DNA of 64,000 nt from Flavobacterium aquatile LMG 4008 = ATCC 11947 (GCF_000757385.1 NZ_JRHH01000002.1:434001-498000), one strand, 5' to 3'; shown: positions 42,717 to 52,786, counted from the first letter of the stretch. Notes: generated from the sequence alone by a model not told the origin. Made by a program: numbers and translations.

Positions 42717-42769
42717 CAAATAAACTAGTAGGTAGTGGTATGGTTAAATAACATTAAATCCTATTTTTG
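42717..42769. promoter_or_regulatory. Divergent promoter region of the GntR-LacI gene and the galactan operon
   Basis: TATTTTTG at 42762-42769 (+) is a perfect -7 box for galM. On the minus strand TTTATTTG (42724-42717) can serve the regulator. ACTA-N5-TAGT at 42724-42736 sits at the regulator's box and is a candidate operator. Confidence 0.55.
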
Positions 42770-42791
42770 TTAACACATTGATAAAATAGCT

Positions 42792-43844
42792 ATGCAAAAA
42801 AATCATTATTCACAAATAGAAACACCTGTTTTTAGTAAATTCTTCGGAAATCTTCCTGACGGAAATGAGGTTTTGCTATTTACTTTATGTAATAAAAACG
42901 GAGCAGAATTATCTGTTATGAATTATGGTGCAACTATTACATCTCTTAAAATCCCAATTTCGGAAACAAAAAAAGTAGATGTTGTTTTAGGATTTGATAC
43001 TCTTGATGATTACATAAATTCATTCGATTTACCGAGTGCACCATATTTTGGAACAACCGTCGGACGATTTGCAGGTAGAATAAATAACGCTCAGTTTTCG
43101 CTCAATGACAAGAAAATACAACTAAATAAAAACCATGGAAGCCACAATATTCACGGAGGAAATGATGGTTTTAGTAGAAAATTTTGGAAACTTATTTCAT
43201 CTGCAGAAAATGATAATCCATCAATAACTTTTCAATACATAAGCGAAAATAATGAAGAAAATTTCCCAGGAAAATTAACCGCAAATGTTACTTACACTTT
43301 AACAGATAGCAACGAATTAATTGTAGATTATTCGGCAATTTCTACAGAAGATACGGTTATTAATTGTACGCAACACAGTTATTTTAACCTTGATGACCAA
43401 GCCGATACTATTGCAAATCAAACGCTTTTCGTGAATTCGAAACAAATTCTGGAAACAACATCAGAGAATATTCCAACAGGAAATTTCGTAAATTTAGAAA
43501 ATCATAAGTTTGATTTTTTAAATCCTAAAAATGCTCCAAATCAAATTGATAACACCTTTGTTTTAGAACATAATAATGAAGTTAAAGCATGGCTTTTTAG
43601 TGAAAAAAATAATTTAAAAATGTCAGTTTTTACCAGTCAACCTGCTGTTCATATTTATGTTGGTGGCAATTGTTTCAATCAAATAAAAGGAAAAGAAAAT
43701 GCAAATTATCATGCTCAAAGCGGAATATGTTTTGAAACACAAAATTATCCCGACGCACCAAATCACAGGCATTTTCCGAGTGCAGTCTTGAGAAAAGGTG
43801 AGACATATCATCATAAAACTACATTCAAATTTGAAAATATATAA
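42792..43844 (+). CDS. galM: Aldose 1-epimerase (galactose mutarotase)
   Basis: 350 residues, no signal peptide. Interconverts beta- and alpha-D-galactose ahead of GalK. GRFAGRINNAQF, NHGSHNIHGGNDGFSRKFW (substrate His), NCTQHSYFNLDD (catalytic His) and CFETQNYPDAPNH (catalytic Glu) are all present. First gene of a seven-gene operon with gaps of 2-42 bp. Confidence 0.95.
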   Translation: MQKNHYSQIETPVFSKFFGNLPDGNEVLLFTLCNKNGAELSVMNYGATITSLKIPISETKKVDVVLGFDTLDDYINSFDLPSAPYFGTTVGRFAGRINNAQFSLNDKKIQLNKNHGSHNIHGGNDGFSRKFWKLISSAENDNPSITFQYISENNEENFPGKLTANVTYTLTDSNELIVDYSAISTEDTVINCTQHSYFNLDDQADTIANQTLFVNSKQILETTSENIPTGNFVNLENHKFDFLNPKNAPNQIDNTFVLEHNNEVKAWLFSEKNNLKMSVFTSQPAVHIYVGGNCFNQIKGKENANYHAQSGICFETQNYPDAPNHRHFPSAVLRKGETYHHKTTFKFENI

Positions 43845-43846
43845 TT

Positions 43847-44917
43847 ATGAAAAAGATATTTATTTTAATGCTAAGTGTATCAGTTGTTGCTTGCTCATCA
43901 AGTGATTCAGATACGCCAACGCCAACGCCAGTTCCAGACGATTTTATAAGAGCAGTTGACGTTTCCTTTTTGCCCTTAATAGAAAGCGAAGGAACTATTT
44001 ACAAACATAATGGCACGGCTCAAAATGCATTGACAACTCTAAAAAATGCTGGATGTAATACTGTGAGAATCCGACTTTGGAAAAATCCTACCGATGCGGT
44101 TTCAAGTTTGCCCGAAGTAAAAGCATTGGCCGTTAGAGCAAGACAAGCCGGACTTAAAGTTTGGGTAACTGTTCACTATTCCGATACTTGGGCCGATCCT
44201 GGTGCACAAACTACTCCAGCAGAATGGCAAAGTTTGAGTTTTACCGATTTGAAAACCGCTTTCGCAAATTATACTTCAACAATTCTAACTGAAATTCAAC
44301 CTGATATTTTTCAAATTGGAAACGAAACCAACGATGGATTGTTGTGGCCACAAGGAAAATTATCTACCAATGAAGCGCAGAGTTTGCAATTATTTCAAGC
44401 AGCAAGCGATAAGATTAGAAGTCAGTCGCCAACTACTAAAATCATGTTGCATTACGCAGGAACTTCGGGTTCTGATTGGTTTTTTAATAAAGTAAGCAGT
44501 ATAAGTTACGATTACATCGGACTTTCCTATTATCCAATTTATCACGGAAAAAATCTAACAACGGTTCAAAACACTATGAATTCGTTGGGTTCATTGCACA
44601 ATAAAAAAGTGATTATCGCCGAAACTTCTTATCCGTTTACTTTAGGATATAACGATTTTACTAATAATGTTTTAGGATTAGACAATCAATTAATTCCAGA
44701 ATATCCAGCAACTAGTGAAGGTCAAAAAGCATTCATACTTGCAATAAAAAATTTGGTAAAACAAAGTTCTCACGGTATCGGATTTTGTTATTGGGGTGGC
44801 GAATGGGTTGCTTTTCGCGGACCAACTTCAACCAATGGATCGCCTTGGGAAAACCAATCGCTGTGGGATTTTAACAACAATTCGCTTCCAGTTATGGATG
44901 CTTTTAGTCAAAATTAA
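43847..44917 (+). CDS. Arabinogalactan endo-beta-1,4-galactanase, GH53 lipoprotein (copy A)
   Basis: 356 residues with lipobox Cys 16 and a Thr/Pro linker. GH53 barrel: RAVDVSFLPLIE, NTVRIRLWKNP, VTVHYSDTWADPG, acid/base E160 in QIGNETNDG and nucleophile E259 in VIIAETSYP, then FCYWGGEWVAF. Cleaves internal beta-1,4-galactosyl links of pectic galactan or type I arabinogalactan at the cell surface. Two bases after galM and two before copy B. Confidence 0.94.
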   Translation: MKKIFILMLSVSVVACSSSDSDTPTPTPVPDDFIRAVDVSFLPLIESEGTIYKHNGTAQNALTTLKNAGCNTVRIRLWKNPTDAVSSLPEVKALAVRARQAGLKVWVTVHYSDTWADPGAQTTPAEWQSLSFTDLKTAFANYTSTILTEIQPDIFQIGNETNDGLLWPQGKLSTNEAQSLQLFQAASDKIRSQSPTTKIMLHYAGTSGSDWFFNKVSSISYDYIGLSYYPIYHGKNLTTVQNTMNSLGSLHNKKVIIAETSYPFTLGYNDFTNNVLGLDNQLIPEYPATSEGQKAFILAIKNLVKQSSHGIGFCYWGGEWVAFRGPTSTNGSPWENQSLWDFNNNSLPVMDAFSQN

Positions 44918-44919
44918 TT

Positions 44920-45930
44920 ATGAAAAATATTCTAAAAATAATAGCGCTTTCTGTTTTATTCGCCTCTTGTAAAAGTTCTAAATCGGCTTTCGTAAAAGGT
45001 GCCGATGTAGGTTGGTTGCCTCAAATGGAAGCCACAGGATACAAATTTTATGACCAAGACGGAACCGAAAAAGAATGTCTTCAATTACTAAAAGATAGAG
45101 GAATGAACTCTGTTCGACTTCGCGTTTGGGTAAATCCAAATGATGACAAAGCAAGCGGACATTGCAGTAAAGAGGAAACGGTAGCAATGGCATTACGTGC
45201 GCAAAAAATGGGAATGCGAGTGATGATTAACTTCCATTACTCCGATTCTTGGGCCGATCCTGCAAAGCAAAATAAACCTGCTGCATGGAAAAATCACAGT
45301 TTTCCAGAATTGCTAAATGATGTTTACAACCACACTTTTGAAGTAATTTCAGCTCTTAAAAATGCTGGTGTAACTCCAGAATGGGTACAAGTTGGAAACG
45401 AAATCCCAGGCGGAATGATGTGGCCAGAAGGAAGTACAGACAACTGGAATCAGCTCGGGCAACTTTTAAATAAAGGGTACGATGCCGTAAAAGCAGTAGA
45501 TAAAAACATCAAAGTAATCGTTCACGTTGACGAAGGAAATAACAATGCCAAATTTAGAACTTTCTTCGATAATGCCACAGCTCAGAAGGTTAAATATGAC
45601 ATCATCGGACTTTCATACTATCCATATTGGATCAAAAAAGATTACACAGAAACCATCGCCGATTTAGAATTCAACCTTAACGATATGGTAAAACGTTATA
45701 ATAAAGATGTGATGATTGTTGAAGTTGGAGGTGAAGATGACAAAATTCAGAACACTTATGAATTATTAAAAGCTACAATTGAAGCAGTTAAAAAAGTTCC
45801 AAATAACAGAGGTTTAGGAGTTATGTATTGGGAACCACAAGGTGCAAGAAGCTGGAGTCATTACGCATTAAGCGCTTGGTTAGAAAACGGTCAGCCTTCA
45901 CCAGCATTAGATGCTTTTAAAGAAAATTAA
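44920..45930 (+). CDS. Arabinogalactan endo-beta-1,4-galactanase, GH53 lipoprotein (copy B)
   Basis: 336 residues with lipobox Cys 17. GH53 motifs KGADVGWLPQME, NSVRLRVWVNP, INFHYSDSWADP, acid/base E161 in QVGNEIPGGM, nucleophile E268 in MIVEVGGED, and MYWEPQGARSW. It differs from copy A in length and in loop regions, so the tandem pair is old and may split the substrate range (long chains versus oligosaccharides). In operon with copy A and the GH2 gene. Confidence 0.94.
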   Translation: MKNILKIIALSVLFASCKSSKSAFVKGADVGWLPQMEATGYKFYDQDGTEKECLQLLKDRGMNSVRLRVWVNPNDDKASGHCSKEETVAMALRAQKMGMRVMINFHYSDSWADPAKQNKPAAWKNHSFPELLNDVYNHTFEVISALKNAGVTPEWVQVGNEIPGGMMWPEGSTDNWNQLGQLLNKGYDAVKAVDKNIKVIVHVDEGNNNAKFRTFFDNATAQKVKYDIIGLSYYPYWIKKDYTETIADLEFNLNDMVKRYNKDVMIVEVGGEDDKIQNTYELLKATIEAVKKVPNNRGLGVMYWEPQGARSWSHYALSAWLENGQPSPALDAFKEN

Positions 45931-45934
45931 AAAT

Positions 45935-48367
45935 ATGCAAGTAAATATTTCATATAAAATCGGTAAACTATCAATTCTTATTCTTGGTTTATTTTCTAGT
46001 TTCTCGAGTATAAACGCACAAGAAAAAATTAGTTTAGACGAAGATTGGAAGTTTCATTTTGGTCACGCTTCCAATCTGGATAAAGATTTCGATTACAGTA
46101 AAACAGCTTTACTTCACAAATCAAATGTGTTCGCAACAACCATTGTAAATCCAAAATTCGTTGATACCACTTGGAAAAAAATCAACGTTCCACATGATTG
46201 GGTTGTCGAACTTCCTTTCGTGAAATCGGAGCAAGTTGAAATGGACAGTCACGGTTACAAGCCAGTTGGCGGCGCTTATCCAGAAACAAGTATTGGTTGG
46301 TATCGCAAACATTTCACCATTGAAAAATCCAGAAACAATAAACGATTCGAACTTCAATTTGACGGAATTTATAGAAATGCCGAAATTTGGTTCAACGGAT
46401 TTTACGTCGGAACAAATTTTAGTGGTTACGTTGGAAATTCATACGATGTTTCCGATTACATAAATTTTGAAGGTGATAATGTAATTGTTGTTCGAGTGGA
46501 TGCCACACAATATGAAGGTTGGTTTTATGAAGGCGCTGGAATTTACAGACATGTATGGCTGAACATTACAGATAAAGTCTTCATTCCAGAAGACGGCATT
46601 TTTGTGCATTCCAAAGTTAAGGGCAAAAATGCAGAAGTTACTATTGAAACTACGATTCAAAACAACAATTTAAAAAACTCCAACTGTTTTGTTTACTCTT
46701 ACATCACGGATAGAAACGGAAAAATATTAGCCAAAACTTCCAAACAAAAAGTAGCACTAGGAATTCGTAAAGATTTTACCCTCAAGCAAAAATTAAACTT
46801 GAATAATGCACGACTATGGTCATTAGAAGATCCGTATTTGTACAGAGTTATTTCCGTAGTAAAGTCTGGAAATCAAATTGTGCATCAAACAAAAACTCGC
46901 TTCGGAATAAAAACAGTGCAATTTGATGCCAATAAAGGGTTTTTCTTAAACGGAAAGAAAATCAAAATTCAAGGCACAAATAACCATCAAGATCACGCCG
47001 GAATTGGTAGTGCATTACCCGATTATATGCAATATTATCGCATAAAATTGTTGAAAGAAATGGGTTCCAATTCGTATCGAGCAAGTCATAATGCGCCAAC
47101 TCCAGAACTTCTAGAAGCTTGCGATAGCTTGGGAATGCTGGTTCTTGACGAGCAACGTTTGTTAAACAGCAGTCCAGAATATGTCGATCAATTCAAACGA
47201 TTAATTAAACGCGATAGAAATCATGCTTCCGTTTTTTTGTGGTCAATAGGAAATGAAGAACAAAACATTCAAGGAAACGATTACGGAAAACGAATTGCCC
47301 AAACACTTCTAGCGATTCAAGAAGATTTAGATCCAACGAGAACTTCAACTTACGCTGCCGATATGGCTAACGAATTCAAAGGTGTAAATGAAGTGATTCC
47401 AATACGCGGATTCAATTATCGTGAGTTTGCAGTTGCCGATTACCATCGCGATCATCTTAATCAACCTTTACTTGGAACCGAAATGGGAAGTACTGTTACG
47501 ACAAGAGGAATTTATGAAAAAGACAGCATTAGAGCGTATGTTCCTGACCAAGATATAACGCATCCTTGGTGGGCAAGTAAAGCCGAAACTTGGTGGAAAT
47601 TGGCAGCCCAAAATGACTATTGGCTTGGCGGTTATGTTTGGACCGGTTTCGATTATCGTGGCGAACCAACACCTTATAAATGGCCGAACATCAGTTCGCA
47701 TTTCGGGATTTTAGATGTTTGTGGTTTCCCAAAAAACATTTATTATTACTATAAAAGTTGGTGGACAAATGAAGATATTTTGCATATTTCACCACATTGG
47801 AATTGGCCAGAAAAAGTAGGAAAACCAATTGATGTTTGGGTAAATTCCAATGCCGATGAAGTAGAACTTTTCTTAAACGGAAAAAGCCTCGGAAAGAAAA
47901 CCATGGAGAGAAATAGTCATTTGCAGTGGAATGTAACTTACGAACCAGGCACTTTGGAAGCCATTGGTTACAAGAATGGAAGAAAGCTTACTACAAAAGT
48001 CGAAACTACAAATCATGCTACGAAAGTGGTAGCAGTTGCTGATAAAACCACAGTTTTAGCTGACGGAAAAGATGGTGTTGTAGTGAACGTTTCCATAGTC
48101 GATGACAAAGGTCGTGAAGTTCCAGTTGCTGATAATATGGTGAAGTTTTATATCTCGGGCGATGCTAAAATAATAGGAGTAGGCAATGGCGATCCAAGTT
48201 CGCACGAACCAGATAAATGCGCTGATGGAACTTGGCAAAGAAGTGCTTTCAACGGAAAATGTCAGGTGATTATTCAAGCAGGAAAAAAGATTGAGGACTT
48301 GAAATTAGAAGTAAAATCTAATGGATTGAGTTCAACTGTAGTGGAAATTAATCAAAAAAATAAATAG
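45935..48367 (+). CDS. Exported GH2 beta-galactosidase
   Basis: 810 residues from ATG 45935 with a signal peptide (about 1-28). Jelly-roll sugar-binding domain (about 35-210: GWYRKHFTIE, GIYRNAEIWFNG), Ig-like domain, (beta/alpha)8 catalytic domain with acid/base E441 in LWSIGNEE and nucleophile E516 in LLGTEMGST, then C-terminal domains with VFVNVSIVDDKG-type Ig sequence (NGDPSSHEP). Releases galactose from the oligosaccharides made by the two GH53 enzymes. Starts four bases after copy B. Confidence 0.93.
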   Translation: MQVNISYKIGKLSILILGLFSSFSSINAQEKISLDEDWKFHFGHASNLDKDFDYSKTALLHKSNVFATTIVNPKFVDTTWKKINVPHDWVVELPFVKSEQVEMDSHGYKPVGGAYPETSIGWYRKHFTIEKSRNNKRFELQFDGIYRNAEIWFNGFYVGTNFSGYVGNSYDVSDYINFEGDNVIVVRVDATQYEGWFYEGAGIYRHVWLNITDKVFIPEDGIFVHSKVKGKNAEVTIETTIQNNNLKNSNCFVYSYITDRNGKILAKTSKQKVALGIRKDFTLKQKLNLNNARLWSLEDPYLYRVISVVKSGNQIVHQTKTRFGIKTVQFDANKGFFLNGKKIKIQGTNNHQDHAGIGSALPDYMQYYRIKLLKEMGSNSYRASHNAPTPELLEACDSLGMLVLDEQRLLNSSPEYVDQFKRLIKRDRNHASVFLWSIGNEEQNIQGNDYGKRIAQTLLAIQEDLDPTRTSTYAADMANEFKGVNEVIPIRGFNYREFAVADYHRDHLNQPLLGTEMGSTVTTRGIYEKDSIRAYVPDQDITHPWWASKAETWWKLAAQNDYWLGGYVWTGFDYRGEPTPYKWPNISSHFGILDVCGFPKNIYYYYKSWWTNEDILHISPHWNWPEKVGKPIDVWVNSNADEVELFLNGKSLGKKTMERNSHLQWNVTYEPGTLEAIGYKNGRKLTTKVETTNHATKVVAVADKTTVLADGKDGVVVNVSIVDDKGREVPVADNMVKFYISGDAKIIGVGNGDPSSHEPDKCADGTWQRSAFNGKCQVIIQAGKKIEDLKLEVKSNGLSSTVVEINQKNK

Positions 48368-48379
48368 AAACTGAATCAA

Positions 48380-48395
48380 TCCTGAAGCTTCGGGA
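48380..48395. repeat. Near-perfect palindrome between the GH2 and galK genes
   Basis: TCCTGAAGCTTCGGGA, self-complementary except for one T-G pair. It could fold into a small hairpin inside the operon or be one copy of an interspersed palindrome. Confidence 0.5.
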
Positions 48396-48404
48396 CAGCA
48401 TAAA

Positions 48405-49574
48405 ATGAAAAAAAAATTAATACAAAATACCACGGAACATTTTGAAAAATCCTTTCAAAATAAACCACAACATATTTTCCTTTCACCAGGAAGAATTAAT
48501 ATTATTGGTGAACACGTCGATTATAATGACGGATTTGTTTTGCCAGCCGCAATTAATAAATACGTGTGTATTGCAATTTCACCCAATACAAATTCCGATT
48601 GTACAATTATTGCTAAAGATTTAAACGAAGTTTTTGAGTTTAATTTGAATGATAATTTGGTGCCAAATCCGACTATGTGGATTAATTACATTCTTGGTGT
48701 TTTGCAACAATTAAAGGAACAAAAACAATTTTCAAACGGATTTAATGCGGTTTTTAGTAGCACAATTCCTATTGGTTCCGGACTTTCATCTTCGGCAGCT
48801 GTCGAATGTGGATTTGCATTTGCGTTAAATAAAATGTTTAATTTAGGTTTTTCCAAAGAAGAAATTGCACTCATCGGACAAAAATCGGAACATACTTTTG
48901 TTGGTGTAAAATGTGGCATAATGGATCAGTTTGCATCGGTTTTTGGCAAGAAAAATAAAGTCATCAAATTGGATTGCAACACATTAGAATACGAATACCA
49001 CAAAGCCGATTTCAAAAAATATTCGTTACTTTTATTGGATAGTAATGTAAAACACACCCATTTAACATCAGGTTACAACGATAGAAGAAACGAAGTAGAA
49101 CAAGGACTAGCCATCATAAAACAACATTTTCCTAAAGTAAAAACTTTCCGAAATTGTACAGAAGAAATGGTGAATTCGCTACAAAATGAATTGGGTGAAA
49201 CCATTTTTAAAAGATGTCATTTTGTTGTAAAAGAAATCCAACGTGTTCAGGATGCTGTTAATGCCTTATCAAATTCTGATTTCAATAAACTAGGAGATTT
49301 AATGACCCAAACACATCACGGTTTGTCTCAAGAATATGAAGTAAGTTGTGATGAATTGGATTTTTTAGTCAATGCTGTAGCAAATGAAACTTCGGTTTTA
49401 GGAGCACGAATGATGGGCGGAGGTTTTGGCGGTTGCTCAATAAATCTAGTCGAAAAAGGTTCAGAAAATGCATTAATCGAAAAAATTTCTGAAGAGTATC
49501 GTTCCAAATTTGGCATCGAATTAAAATCATATAAAGTAAAAATATCAAAAGGTACATCAGAATATAAAAATTAA
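48405..49574 (+). CDS. galK: Galactokinase
   Basis: 389 residues. Phosphorylates alpha-D-galactose to galactose 1-phosphate. GHMP motifs: substrate loop SPGRINIIGEHVDYNDG, ATP loop PIGSGLSSSAA, CGIMDQFASVFG with the catalytic Asp, and the C-terminal GARMMGGGFGGC. Cytoplasmic. 37 bp after the GH2 gene, in the same operon. Confidence 0.96.
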   Translation: MKKKLIQNTTEHFEKSFQNKPQHIFLSPGRINIIGEHVDYNDGFVLPAAINKYVCIAISPNTNSDCTIIAKDLNEVFEFNLNDNLVPNPTMWINYILGVLQQLKEQKQFSNGFNAVFSSTIPIGSGLSSSAAVECGFAFALNKMFNLGFSKEEIALIGQKSEHTFVGVKCGIMDQFASVFGKKNKVIKLDCNTLEYEYHKADFKKYSLLLLDSNVKHTHLTSGYNDRRNEVEQGLAIIKQHFPKVKTFRNCTEEMVNSLQNELGETIFKRCHFVVKEIQRVQDAVNALSNSDFNKLGDLMTQTHHGLSQEYEVSCDELDFLVNAVANETSVLGARMMGGGFGGCSINLVEKGSENALIEKISEEYRSKFGIELKSYKVKISKGTSEYKN

Positions 49575-49586
49575 ATCATACCACTG

Positions 49587-49604
49587 AATTCGTGTAATTC
49601 GTGT
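49587..49604. repeat. Two tandem copies of AATTCGTGT between galK and galT
   Basis: Perfect 9-bp direct repeat at 49587-49595 and 49596-49604 within the 42-bp gap. Confidence 0.5.
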
Positions 49605-49616
49605 CAAAAAAATATC

Positions 49617-50669
49617 ATGCAAAACTTCAACCATAACGAACATCCACACAGACGATATAATCCGTTGCTAGACGAATGGATATTGGTATCACCACATCGT
49701 GCCAAACGTCCGTGGCAAGGGCAAAACGAAAAAATTGCCGAAGACAATCGTCCTGAACACGATGAAAATTGCTATTTATGTTCGGGAAATGTTCGATCAA
49801 ATGGTATAAAAAATGAAGTTTACACCGATTGTTACGTATTTGAAAATGACTTTTCCGCTTTATTAAAAGAGGAAGTTTTATTCGAAAATAATTCGAAACC
49901 ATTATTCCAACAAAAACCAGAGCGCGGAATAAATAAAGTAATCTGCTTTTCGCCAAAACACAATTTGACCTTACCAGAAATGGAAGTTTCAGAAATTGAA
50001 AAGGTCGTAAAAACTTGGAAGGAACAATACATTGAATTGGGAAGTCAGGATTTTATCAATTACGTACAGATTTTCGAAAATAAAGGAAGTGTAATGGGTT
50101 GTAGCAATCCGCATCCGCACGGACAAATTTGGGCGCAATCGTCATTGCCAACCCAAGTAGAAAAAACGCAAAAAAACCTTCGTTCGTACTACGATAAAAA
50201 CCAAACGAGTTTGTTAAAAGATTATTTAGATGAAGAATTAAAATTGCAGGAACGCATTGTAATTGAGAACAATCATTTTGTAGTTTTGGTTCCGTTTTGG
50301 GCAACTTGGCCTTATGAAACTATGATTATAAGCAAAAGACATTTTGGAAATATCATCGCTATGAGTAATGATGAAACCACAGCTTTTGCCGAGATTGTAA
50401 AAGATATTACGGTAAAATACGATAATTTATTTGAAACTTCTTTTCCGTATTCATCAGGAATTCATCAAGCACCAACCGATAGAGTAGCGCATCCCGAATG
50501 GCATTTTCATATGCATTTTTATCCGCCATTATTACGAAGTGCAACGGTAAAGAAATTTATGGTAGGTTATGAAATGCTAGGCGAAGCACAACGCGATATT
50601 TCACCTGAGCAAAGTGCTAAGATTTTAAGGGAATTACCAAACCAACATTACAAAACTAAAACCAACTAA
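49617..50669 (+). CDS. galT: Galactose-1-phosphate uridylyltransferase
   Basis: 350 residues. Exchanges galactose 1-phosphate with UDP-glucose. N-terminal RRYNPLLDEWILVSPHRAKRPW, zinc-type motif CYLCSGN, active-site HPHGQIW with the nucleophilic His, and HMHFYPPLLRS in the second HIT-like half. It completes the Leloir set except for galE, which is not in this window. One base before the transporter gene. Confidence 0.96.
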   Translation: MQNFNHNEHPHRRYNPLLDEWILVSPHRAKRPWQGQNEKIAEDNRPEHDENCYLCSGNVRSNGIKNEVYTDCYVFENDFSALLKEEVLFENNSKPLFQQKPERGINKVICFSPKHNLTLPEMEVSEIEKVVKTWKEQYIELGSQDFINYVQIFENKGSVMGCSNPHPHGQIWAQSSLPTQVEKTQKNLRSYYDKNQTSLLKDYLDEELKLQERIVIENNHFVVLVPFWATWPYETMIISKRHFGNIIAMSNDETTAFAEIVKDITVKYDNLFETSFPYSSGIHQAPTDRVAHPEWHFHMHFYPPLLRSATVKKFMVGYEMLGEAQRDISPEQSAKILRELPNQHYKTKTN

Positions 50670-50670
50670 A

Positions 50671-52341
50671 ATGCAGACTTTAGCAACCAACGATTATATT
50701 GTATTTTTTCTCTATTTCGTAATTATTGTAGGTTACGGATTGTGGATTTACAACAGAAAAAAGAAAGAACAAACGTCAAGTAAAGATTATTTTCTTGCCG
50801 AAGGTTCACTAACTTGGTGGGCAATTGGTGCGTCTTTAATTGCCAGTAATATCAGTGCCGAGCAATTTATTGGAATGAGTGGAAGCGGATTTAAAATGGG
50901 TTTGGCGATTGCAACTTACGAATGGATGTCGGCAATAACGCTTGTTCTTGTTGCTGTTTTCTTCATGCCAGTTTATCTCAAAAATAAAATTTCGACGATG
51001 CCTCAATACCTAAAACAAAGGTACAACGGAAACGTAGCAATGATTATGGCGGTATTTTGGTTACTCTTATATGTTTTGGTAAACTTAACATCGATTTTAT
51101 ATTTGGGAGCTTTGGCTATTAGTAGTATTTCTGGTTTGAACATCACTTTTTGTATGATTTTCTTGGCGGTTTTTGCAGTGATGATAACGCTTGGCGGAAT
51201 GAAGGTAATTGGTTATACCGATGTGATTCAGGTGTTTTTCTTGATTTTAGGTGGATTGATTACAACGTATCTAGCTTTAAATTTAGTAGCTACAGAATTT
51301 GGATCTGATGGAGTTATTAATGGATTTAATTTAATGCGTGAAAAAGCTGACGATCATTTTCACATGATTTTCGATAAATCAAATCCGAATTATATGGATT
51401 TACCAGGACTTTCGGTTTTAATTGGCGGAATGTTGATTATCAATTTGAATTATTGGGGTTGTAATCAATACATCACACAACGTGCTTTGGGTGCCGATTT
51501 AAAAACTGCGCGTAGCGGAATTTTATTCGCCGCTTTCTTAAAACTATTAATGCCAATTATTGTGGTTTTACCCGGAATTGCAGCTTATGTTTTATATCAA
51601 AACGGACATTTTCAAACCGAAATGTTACAAGACGGAAGTTTAAATCCAGATCGAGCGTATCCAATTTTATTGAATTTATTACCAGTTGGATTAAAAGGAC
51701 TTTCTTTCGCAGCATTGACAGCAGCAATCGTTGCTTCTTTAGCAGGAAAAGCAAATAGTATTGCCACGATATTTACATTAGACGTTTATAAAACCAAGCT
51801 AAATGTTGATGCCGACGAAAAGAAACTAGTAAAAATTGGAAAGCTAACCATTGTGACTGCAATGATTATCGCTGTTGTTGTGGCACCTTTTTTAGGAATT
51901 GACAAAAAAGGTGGATTTCAATACATTCAAGAATATACAGGGTTTGTAAGTCCGGGAGTCTTTGCGATGTTTATTTTGGGATTCTTCTGGAAAAAAACTA
52001 CTTCCAATGCGGCGTTGTTTGCAACAATTGGAGGATTCATATTTTCTATTATATTCAAATTTATGCCAGCATTTGTAGATTTATCGCTCTTGAATTCGAT
52101 GGGATTTGCAGTTCCAAATGCTGATGGCGTTTATGAAATTCCGTTTATTGATAGAATGGGATTTGTATTCTTACTTTGCGTTATCGGAATGTACTTTATT
52201 AGTATGTATGAAACTAAAAAAGGAGTTCAAACTAATGGTCTTGAAGTAGATAAAACGATGTTCAAAATGTCGCCAAGTTTCACTGTAGGAATGCTTGTCA
52301 TTGTTGCTGTTACGGCGGCTTTATATACAGTTTTCCGGTAG
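50671..52341 (+). CDS. Sodium:sugar symporter (SSS family, SglT-like)
   Basis: 556 residues, about 14 helices. GLWIYNRKKKEQTSSKDYFLAEGSLTWWAIGASLIASNISAEQFIGMSGSG is the SSS N-terminal signature (motif words SKDYFLAEG, WWAIGASLIASNISAEQF). NYWGCNQYITQRALGA marks the sodium/galactose or glucose branch (vSGLT-like). Takes up the galactose released by the extracellular enzymes using Na+ gradient. Last gene of the operon; there is no SusC/SusD pair. Confidence 0.92.
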   Translation: MQTLATNDYIVFFLYFVIIVGYGLWIYNRKKKEQTSSKDYFLAEGSLTWWAIGASLIASNISAEQFIGMSGSGFKMGLAIATYEWMSAITLVLVAVFFMPVYLKNKISTMPQYLKQRYNGNVAMIMAVFWLLLYVLVNLTSILYLGALAISSISGLNITFCMIFLAVFAVMITLGGMKVIGYTDVIQVFFLILGGLITTYLALNLVATEFGSDGVINGFNLMREKADDHFHMIFDKSNPNYMDLPGLSVLIGGMLIINLNYWGCNQYITQRALGADLKTARSGILFAAFLKLLMPIIVVLPGIAAYVLYQNGHFQTEMLQDGSLNPDRAYPILLNLLPVGLKGLSFAALTAAIVASLAGKANSIATIFTLDVYKTKLNVDADEKKLVKIGKLTIVTAMIIAVVVAPFLGIDKKGGFQYIQEYTGFVSPGVFAMFILGFFWKKTTSNAALFATIGGFIFSIIFKFMPAFVDLSLLNSMGFAVPNADGVYEIPFIDRMGFVFLLCVIGMYFISMYETKKGVQTNGLEVDKTMFKMSPSFTVGMLVIVAVTAALYTVFR

Positions 52342-52345
52342 AAAA

Positions 52346-52786
52346 TTATAGATTTTTAATTACATAAGTTACAATTCCCCAAATTATCAACTCATTTTCG
52401 TCTGTGACTTTAATGGGTTGGTAATTTTTATTTTCAGGCAGTAAATACATGCAGTTTTCTTCTGTTTTTATACGCTTTACAGTAAATTCACCATCAATAA
52501 AGCAAACTGCAATTTTGTTATTTTGAGGTTCTAAACTTCGATCAACAACTAAAATATCCTTGTCATTAATTCCTGCATTTATCATCGAATTTCCATTCAC
52601 TTTTATATAAAATGTAGCTAGTGGATTTTTACATAATTCTTTATTCAAATCAATACCACTTTCCATAAAATCGGTTGCAGGCGATGGAAATCCAGCAGAA
52701 ACGCCTTCTTTTATGTAAGGTATTTTCAGTTCGCTTTCTAATTCAGGACGAAAGAAAGTTAAAGATAGTTCTTTTTTTAATGACAT
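52346..52786 (-). CDS. umuD: UmuD-like autoproteolytic SOS protein (S24 family)
   Basis: 146 residues. Self-cleavage site A31-G32 in VSAGFPSP, catalytic S67 in NGNSMINAGI and K104 in FTVKRI. Cleaved UmuD activates the Y-family polymerase for lesion bypass. It lies downstream of umuC and overlaps it by 10 bp (start ATG within the umuC end), the reverse of the usual umuDC order. Confidence 0.93.
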   Translation of the reverse strand: MSLKKELSLTFFRPELESELKIPYIKEGVSAGFPSPATDFMESGIDLNKELCKNPLATFYIKVNGNSMINAGINDKDILVVDRSLEPQNNKIAVCFIDGEFTVKRIKTEENCMYLLPENKNYQPIKVTDENELIIWGIVTYVIKNL

